Positions 58,748 through 64,000 of a stretch of 64,000 nt of DNA are shown one piece after another. The DNA is taken from positions 74,691-138,690 of the forward strand of contig JBFXHX010000006.1 of NCBI GenBank assembly GCA_050176585.1. The letters run 5' to 3'. The DNA comes from CAYYWP01 sp050176585. Lineage in GTDB: Bacteria; Desulfobacterota; Binatia; HRBIN30; CADEER01. Under the pieces are notes generated by a model, which saw only the letters and a list, made by a program, of their open reading frames with translations, made no database searches and was not told where the DNA came from. The stretch's first letter is position 1. Every line of letters begins with the position of its first letter. The translations under genes and the position numbers were made by a program.

Positions 58748-60082
58748 CTAGCGCGCGTACTGCTCGACGCACTCCTTGAAGACGCGGTGCCAGTTCACCA
58801 CCGTGCCGAGCTGCTTCAGGTAGGCATCCAGGCCGATGAGGGCGCGGATCAGGAACACGCGGTGCCCGGGAATCTTGAACAAGCGATGCTCGATCCCGAT
58901 GCTCGCCACTTCCATGCCTTTCTCGAGCGAGTCGTAGACGCGCGGATCGTACGGCTTGTCGACCAGCACGGGCTCGAAGATCACATCGAGGATCTTGATC
59001 ATACCGGCTGGGTCGTCTTTCGGTCCGAGAAAGCCCAAGCGCACCAGGCAACGCGCCATCTCCGCGCGGTCGCGCCGCAGGATGGCCGCAGCAAGGCCGT
59101 GATATGCGCGCCGAATGTCCTCGGGAAAGATGCGGATGCTGCCGAAATCGAGGATCGCCAGCCGGGGGTGGAACGTGACCAGATAGTTGCCGGGATGGGG
59201 ATCGGTATGCAGGGTGCCGAACTCGAAGATCTGCCGCCACGTGACGCGGAAGTACTTCAACGCGAGCCAATCCTTCATGTCTTGATCGACGCCCGGCTTG
59301 AGGATGTCGGCGAGCGGATAGCCCTCGAGCCGGCCCATGGTCAGCACCCGTCGCGAGGAGTACTCCGGGTACACCGCCGGAATGAGCACGTCGGGATCGT
59401 CCGCAAACATGCGCTGGAATAGGGCGATGTTTTTCGCCTCGTTGACGTAGTCCAGCTCCTCGTGAAGGCGCGCTTCGAGCTCGCGGTACACCTCCCCGTA
59501 GTCGATCTTCTGCTGCATGACGTCGCGACCGATGCGCGTGAACGCGTGCAGCAGCGCGCGAATGTTCGAAAGGTCCTGGTCGACCGTTTCGTCGACGCCC
59601 GGGTACTGAATCTTCACGACGACTTCGCGGCCATCCGCGAGGGCCGCCGCGTGCACCTGGCCCAGGGAGGCGGCCGCAAACGCCTGCTCGTCGAAGCGCG
59701 CGAAGATGCGCTCCGGCGGGGCTCCCAGCTCGCGCTGCACCTGCGCGCGAATCTCGCGGTAACTCATCGGCGGGACCTGCGACTGCACGACCGAGAGGAC
59801 GTTGAGCGCTTCGACGGGCAGGATGTCGTCGCGCATGGAAAGCATCTGCACCAGCTTCATGAACGCGCCCTTGAGCTCCTTCGAGCTCTCGACGATGCGC
59901 GTGGCGTTGCGAATGTGCGTGTCCAGCAACGCCCGGCGGCGAGCGTCCACCGAGCGGAACGGGCTCCGGAGCGCGTGCCAGATGTAGGCCGAACCGACGG
60001 AGGTGGCGAGCTCTCCGACCTTCAAGACCCGCTTGGCGCGGCCACGCGTGAGGCGGGTGTCCGACTGACGGCGCGACGGCAT
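58748..60082 (-). CDS. ABC1/UbiB-like atypical kinase
   Basis: 444 residues of the ABC1/ADCK/UbiB family, protein-kinase-like ATPases linked to quinone or isoprenoid-lipid biology. The Ala-rich nucleotide loop is AAASLGQVHAA, the ATP lysine lies in VVVKIQYPGV, the catalytic loop is HTDPHPGNYLV and the metal motif ILDFGSIR. The family KxGQ motif is KLVQ here (AFMKLVQMLSMR), a Gly-to-Val change. The start ATG at 60082 begins MPSRRQSDTRL. The usual C-terminal membrane helices of UbiB are missing, so it resembles the soluble subgroup. No ubiquinone or menaquinone genes are nearby. Confidence 0.88.
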   Translation of the reverse strand: MPSRRQSDTRLTRGRAKRVLKVGELATSVGSAYIWHALRSPFRSVDARRRALLDTHIRNATRIVESSKELKGAFMKLVQMLSMRDDILPVEALNVLSVVQSQVPPMSYREIRAQVQRELGAPPERIFARFDEQAFAAASLGQVHAAALADGREVVVKIQYPGVDETVDQDLSNIRALLHAFTRIGRDVMQQKIDYGEVYRELEARLHEELDYVNEAKNIALFQRMFADDPDVLIPAVYPEYSSRRVLTMGRLEGYPLADILKPGVDQDMKDWLALKYFRVTWRQIFEFGTLHTDPHPGNYLVTFHPRLAILDFGSIRIFPEDIRRAYHGLAAAILRRDRAEMARCLVRLGFLGPKDDPAGMIKILDVIFEPVLVDKPYDPRVYDSLEKGMEVASIGIEHRLFKIPGHRVFLIRALIGLDAYLKQLGTVVNWHRVFKECVEQYAR

Positions 60083-60221
60083 GCCCCGGTTATACCGGCG
60101 GCCGTAGGGGCGGGCCACCATGCGGCGGCGAAGCCGCGCAGCGCCGGCGGAACCTACACGTGGCGCGCACCGCAGCGGTGAGCGCCACGGGAGCCCCGCC
60201 GAGCGCGCACCGCGCCAGGCG

Positions 60222-60989
60222 TCACCCCTGCGCGGCACTCATGCGGTTGATCGAATTGGCGGCGACGCCGGCGCCGAAGCCGTTGTCGATGTTGACCACG
60301 GTCACGCCCGGAGCGCAGGAGCTGAGCATCGCGAGCAGCGCCGCGAGCCCGCCGAAGCTGGCGCCGTAGCCGACGCTGGTCGGCACCGCGATGAGCGGCC
60401 GGTCCATCAGCCCCCCGACGACGCTCGGCAAGGCCCCCTCCATCCCGGCGACGATGATCAGCACACGCGCCTGCCGCAAGCGCTCGTGATGCGCGAGCAG
60501 GCGGTGCACACCGGCGACGCCGACGTCGTACACGCGGTCGACGCGGCTGCCCATCACCTCGGCAGTGAGCGCTGCTTCCTCGGCGACGGGAATGTCCGCG
60601 GTGCCCGCCGCGACCACCGTGATGAGGCCGGTGCCTTCCGACGGCGCGGCGGGGCCACGCCAGCAGGCGATGCGCGCATCGCCTGCGTAGGTCAGCTCGG
60701 GCAAGGCGGCGAGCACCACCGCGGCCACCGCCGGGTCCAACCGCGTGATCAGCACGCTCTGCTCGCCAGCGCTCAGCAGCGAGCGCGCGACGCCGATGAT
60801 CTGCTCCGGAGTCTTGCCGGGCGCGTACACCACCTCCGGAACGCCGGTGCGCAACGGGCGATGATGATCGACCTTGGCAAAGCCGAGATCCTCGAAGGGC
60901 AGATGCTTGATCGCGTCCAGCGCAGCGTCGGCCGTGAGCTCGCCGCGCGACACGCGCTCGAGCAGCGCTCGCAAACGGGCCGGTGTCAT
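60222..60989 (-). CDS. larB: nickel pincer cofactor biosynthesis protein LarB
   Basis: 255 residues. LarB carboxylates and hydrolyses nicotinate adenine dinucleotide in the first step of pincer cofactor synthesis. The C-terminal half resembles PurE-type AIR carboxylase (ADIPVAEEAALTAEVMG and the GMEGALPSVVGGLMDRPLIAVPTSVGYGAS core). The N-terminal half has the family opening ALLERVSRGELTADAAL. The ATG at 60989 overlaps the thiL stop by four bases. larC, larE and the racemase larA are not in the window. Confidence 0.93.
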   Translation of the reverse strand: MTPARLRALLERVSRGELTADAALDAIKHLPFEDLGFAKVDHHRPLRTGVPEVVYAPGKTPEQIIGVARSLLSAGEQSVLITRLDPAVAAVVLAALPELTYAGDARIACWRGPAAPSEGTGLITVVAAGTADIPVAEEAALTAEVMGSRVDRVYDVGVAGVHRLLAHHERLRQARVLIIVAGMEGALPSVVGGLMDRPLIAVPTSVGYGASFGGLAALLAMLSSCAPGVTVVNIDNGFGAGVAANSINRMSAAQG

Positions 60990-61966
60990 TTGCGACCTCC
61001 AGCGAAATGATCGTAGCCGCCGCTATTGCCGCGCGCTCGTCGCCGCGCATCGCGCACGCGCACGCCGCGGCGGCTCGTGCATACGCCGATGCGCGTTAGG
61101 CGATGGTCCCATTGCGGCGCCAACCGCGCGAGCAGCTCTTCGCGCTCCGGTGGAACCGCGCAGAGGAGCTCGTAGTCCTCGCCCCCGGTGAGCGCGAGAT
61201 CAATTCCGGCGCGCTGCACTGCTCGCGATGCGGGCAGCGCAGCGACCTCGATCTCCGCGCCGACGCCGCTCGCGGAGCACAGGTGCCCGAGGTCCTGCAG
61301 CAGGCCGTCGCTGACATCGATCATCGCCGACGCGAGCTCGCGGCGCGCCAGCGATGCCCCCGTGGCGACGCGCGGCGTGGGAGCGCGAAAGCGTTTCACC
61401 GCGCCCCCAGTCGCGGAGCGCGCGTGCTCCAGCTGCCGCCGGCCCAGCGCCGCCTCGCCCAGCGTCCCGGTGACGTACAGGCCGTGCCCCGGACGCGCCC
61501 CATACCGCCCGATCGGGTGTGGTGGCGCCGCCCCGATGAGCGCCAGCGTGACCGAGAGCTCCGCAGCGCGCGAGATGTTGCCGCCCACCAGCACCGCGTT
61601 CGCGGCCGCGGCCGCGGCGGCAGCGCCGCGCGAGATGGCGGCCAGTTCCGCCGCCGGCGTACGCGCCGGCGCCGCGATCTGCACCACGCACCAGCGCGGG
61701 AGACCGCCCATGGCCGCCACATCGCTCGCGTTAACCGCGAACGCTTTACGGCCGAGTTGGACCGGCGTCAGCCAGCCGGGCCGAAAGTGCACGCCCTCGA
61801 CCAGCGCGTCGACCGTGAACAGCAGCAGGCCTTCTGCGGTGCGCAACACTGCGCAGTCGTCACCCGGTCCCAGCACGACCCCGGGGCCGTTCGCCAAGCT
61901 GGGCAGCAACCGCGCGAGGAGGCCAAACTCGCCGACCTCGGCCATCGTCGCCTGGCGCCGCGTCAT
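60986..61966 (-). CDS. thiL: thiamine-monophosphate kinase
   Basis: Phosphorylates thiamine monophosphate to the active diphosphate. The 326-residue protein has the family opening MAEVGEFGLLARLLP, the ATP/metal residues in GPGDDCAVL and VDALVEGVHFRPGW, the NASDVAAMGGLP loop and the C-terminal MIDVSDGLLQDLGHL and GGEDYELL segments. The start is placed at the ATG at 61966; an ATG at 61945 with an AGG site is equally plausible. It is coupled to larB by a four-base overlap. Confidence 0.93.
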   Translation of the reverse strand: MTRRQATMAEVGEFGLLARLLPSLANGPGVVLGPGDDCAVLRTAEGLLLFTVDALVEGVHFRPGWLTPVQLGRKAFAVNASDVAAMGGLPRWCVVQIAAPARTPAAELAAISRGAAAAAAAANAVLVGGNISRAAELSVTLALIGAAPPHPIGRYGARPGHGLYVTGTLGEAALGRRQLEHARSATGGAVKRFRAPTPRVATGASLARRELASAMIDVSDGLLQDLGHLCSASGVGAEIEVAALPASRAVQRAGIDLALTGGEDYELLCAVPPEREELLARLAPQWDHRLTRIGVCTSRRGVRVRDARRRARGNSGGYDHFAGGRK

Positions 61967-62062
61967 TGGGCTGTCCGGGTAGCGGCAAAGACGCGCGCGC
62001 GCGATCGGCGGACCGGCCCTGTCGCGACAACGCTGCGCTCGGTGGGCCGCATTCGCGCCCGC

Positions 62063-63859
62063 CTAGGGGGCGGCCGGGAGATCGGTCTCGGGGTCTTGCG
62101 CTGCCGCCCGCAAGGGTTCGGGCCGTTGCCCGTCGAGCACGATCTCGCTGATCGTCCCCTTGTTGAGGCGCAGCAGGAAGAGCTGTCGTTGGATGCCCTG
62201 CGGACCGATGGTGAGCTCACCGCTCGCGCCCTGGACCGTCGCTGGAGCTTGCAGCGCTTGCGCGACCTGCAAACGACTTCGCGCGTTGCCCTGAAACGCT
62301 CGCGCCACGAGCAGCGCGGCATCATAGGCCTGCGCCTCGAGGATATCTGGCGTCGCACCGTACGCGTGGCGATACGCCCCGACGAATTCCCCCGTCGCGC
62401 GACGCGTACTGCTGGGGAAGAAGCCGTCGACGAAGACCGCACCGTCCAGCTCCGCGGCCGCAGTGCCGAGCACGCCGGGGTCGTTCCACCCGTTGCTGCC
62501 GAACAGTGCGATCTCCGGGTGTCCCTGCCGCAGCCGGCTCGCCAGTGGAATCGCATTCTCGGCGAAGTCGGGGATGAATACCGCCTGTAAACCGTCGTCG
62601 CTCACCCACTTGTCCAGGCTGAGCCGCTCGACCGAGAATTCGCGCTGCCGCGGGTCATACACGATGGCGCCGATCACGGTCGCCCCGCGCCGCTCGACCT
62701 CTGCACGAAAGGCGGAGGAGAGGGAGATGCCGTAGGGATCGTTGGGGTAGAACACGGCGAAGCGGCGCATTCCATGCTTCCCAACCGCGTATTGGGCCAA
62801 CTCGGCCGCCTGGCGCGCGGACGTCATCGCCGGTTGCTTGACCCACTGGCCCGTCGACCCATCCTGCTGGGAAAGCATGACGAGCGGCATACCGGCGCTT
62901 TCCGCGCGAGGCGCGATGACCTCGGCGACCTTGCTGCGCAAGGGGCCCATCACGGCGATGACGGAGCGATCGGCGATCAGCTCGTCGAGGGCGGCGCGCG
63001 CGGTGGCGATGTCGCCGCGCGTGTCGCGTACGACGAGCTGGTCGGCGAGCGGCCCCAGGGCGAGCTTGATACCGTTCAGAGAGCGCTGGCCGTAACTCGC
63101 GTACTCCCCGCTGAGTGGCAGGAGGGCGCCGATGCGCACCGGTCCCTCGATCGGCTCCTCTTCCTCGGACTGTTCCTCGTCGGACCGTTTCGGTGGCGGC
63201 GCCGATCTCCTGGACGTGTCTCGACGGCGCTGGTCCTCCCGCGGCACGGATGCGACACGCGGTTCGCGAGCTGGGGTCCCGAGCCGTTCGTCCACCAGCG
63301 CCCGCAGCGCCGGCTCGGTCAGCACCGTGCGCGCGGTCCTCAACGAGCTTGCGTCCATACGCGCCAGCGCGTCGGCGACGTGCTGTTTGGCCGCCTGTTT
63401 CTCCTCGCCCTCGGAGGCCTCCCACGCCTGGGCCCACCAGCGCAACGCCCGCATGCTATGGCCGCGCGCCTGTTCCGCGTCTCCGCGCAGTGAATACACC
63501 TGCGGCCACTCGCGCCCGGGCAGGCGCTTGTCCATCTGGTCGAGCGCCGCCAGGCATTCCTGATATCGGCCGCGGCGGTATTCCGAGAGCGCGAGCCGAT
63601 AGAAGGCGCGCGGAACGAGATCTTCGTAATCGTCGCTGAATTGGCTCTCCAGGAAGATCTGATAGCCGCGCGCCGCGCGCTCGTAGTTGCCCATGCGGAA
63701 GCTGTCCTCGGCCTGGCGGTACGCCAGGGGAGCTTCACCGGGCGAATGCGAACGGGTGCTGCAGCCGACCGCCGCCGTCAGCACTAGCAGTGCCAGCGCA
63801 CGCACCGCGCGCGACGGAGGGTGCAAACGGCCCCGCTGGGCCGAGCGCGAATCGATCAT
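62063..63859 (-). CDS. LpoA-like lipoprotein: TPR region plus periplasmic binding (Peripla_BP_6) domain
   Basis: 598 residues. A signal peptide ends in AAVGC, so Cys33 would be lipidated. The first third (about 50-190) is helical TPR-like (EDSFRMGNYERAARGYQIFLE, ALSEYRRGRYQECLAAL); a charged linker with DEEQSEEEEP follows; residues 245-590 form a type 1 periplasmic binding fold (VRIGALLPLSGEYASYGQRSLNGIKLAL, AVMGPLRSKVAEVIAPRAESAGMPLV). This arrangement matches LpoA, the outer-membrane activator of penicillin-binding proteins, and related ABC-type receptors. It lies 24 bases behind dnaJ. Confidence 0.85.
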   Translation of the reverse strand: MIDSRSAQRGRLHPPSRAVRALALLVLTAAVGCSTRSHSPGEAPLAYRQAEDSFRMGNYERAARGYQIFLESQFSDDYEDLVPRAFYRLALSEYRRGRYQECLAALDQMDKRLPGREWPQVYSLRGDAEQARGHSMRALRWWAQAWEASEGEEKQAAKQHVADALARMDASSLRTARTVLTEPALRALVDERLGTPAREPRVASVPREDQRRRDTSRRSAPPPKRSDEEQSEEEEPIEGPVRIGALLPLSGEYASYGQRSLNGIKLALGPLADQLVVRDTRGDIATARAALDELIADRSVIAVMGPLRSKVAEVIAPRAESAGMPLVMLSQQDGSTGQWVKQPAMTSARQAAELAQYAVGKHGMRRFAVFYPNDPYGISLSSAFRAEVERRGATVIGAIVYDPRQREFSVERLSLDKWVSDDGLQAVFIPDFAENAIPLASRLRQGHPEIALFGSNGWNDPGVLGTAAAELDGAVFVDGFFPSSTRRATGEFVGAYRHAYGATPDILEAQAYDAALLVARAFQGNARSRLQVAQALQAPATVQGASGELTIGPQGIQRQLFLLRLNKGTISEIVLDGQRPEPLRAAAQDPETDLPAAP

Positions 63860-63882
63860 GCGCTGGCAGTCAGCCCGATGAG

Positions 63883-64000
63883 CTAACCGAACATCTCCTT
63901 GACCTTGTCGAAGAAGCCCTTGGAGATGGGATGCACTTCTTCGCCGCTCAGGCGGGCAAACTCCTCCAGCAGCTCGCGCTGCTTCGTGGTCAGCTTGCGC
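63883..64000 (-). CDS. dnaJ: chaperone DnaJ, C-terminal end
   Basis: Only the last 39 codons are inside the window; the gene enters from the right edge. The translation ends LTTKQRELLEEF, GEEVHPISKGFFDKVKEMFG and a TAG stop at 63883-63885, the typical C-terminus of DnaJ, which passes substrates to DnaK. No J domain or zinc region can be checked here. Confidence 0.85.
   Translation of the reverse strand, partial: RKLTTKQRELLEEFARLSGEEVHPISKGFFDKVKEMFG

Overview
The window is about 64 kb of high-GC bacterial chromosome. Gene content and order (greA-rimP-nusA-infB-truB-rpsO-pnp, the nrdR/rib/nusB block, rpsF-rpsR-DUF2232-rplI, ispE-prs-rplY-pth) resemble former Deltaproteobacteria and related uncultured lineages such as Desulfobacterota, Myxococcota or Binatota. 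That placement is inference from synteny only. I see no phage, insertion sequence, CRISPR array or defence island.

Layout. (1) 1-20.9 kb is one long minus-strand block. In transcription order it holds a small membrane protein, greA, rimP, nusA, ylxR, infB, DUF503, rbfA, truB, rpsO, pnp, an M16 peptidase, dut, purS, purQ, purL, purF, nrdR, ribD, ribBA, ribH, nusB and leuS (cut by the left edge). It joins transcription elongation, translation initiation and RNA decay to purine and flavin synthesis. (2) 21.0-25.2 kb, plus strand: comF, a methyltransferase and two translationally coupled beta-propeller lipoproteins. (3) 25.2-32.1 kb, minus strand: fumC and the ribosomal set rplI/DUF2232/rpsR/rpsF/pth/rplY/prs, then tRNA-Gln and ispE, whose stop codon lies inside the tRNA gene. 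(4) 32.2-38.1 kb: tRNA-Arg and a 60-residue zinc-ribbon gene on the plus strand, two back-to-back terminators, then a complete minus-strand rRNA operon (16S, tRNA-Ile, tRNA-Ala, 23S, 5S) with a near-consensus promoter directly behind purB. (5) 39.6-47.9 kb, plus strand: a five-gene operon of a Pro/Gly-rich membrane protein, a MoxR AAA+ ATPase, a DUF58 protein and two membrane VWA proteins. (6) 47.9-56.9 kb is accessory metabolism with decay: RidA, an amidase, a TrpF-like protein lacking the catalytic cysteine, a CPA2 antiporter, an ilvE broken by an in-frame amber codon, a wrecked acyl-CoA dehydrogenase, two MaoC-type proteins and a PHP protein, plus an esterase remnant. (7) 56.9-64 kb: a GT-C type glycosyltransferase, a GDT1-like protein, an ABC1/UbiB-like kinase, larB, thiL, an LpoA-like lipoprotein and the end of dnaJ.

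Most of the window is core housekeeping. The points most worth a second look are these: the ribBA protein has lost the catalytic residues of its RibB half, and ribE is absent from the cluster; a strong intrinsic terminator ends six bases before the rimP start; the MoxR-DUF58-VWA operon has an unusual large first gene and a dual-VWA last gene; and at least three inactivated genes lie between 48 and 55 kb.
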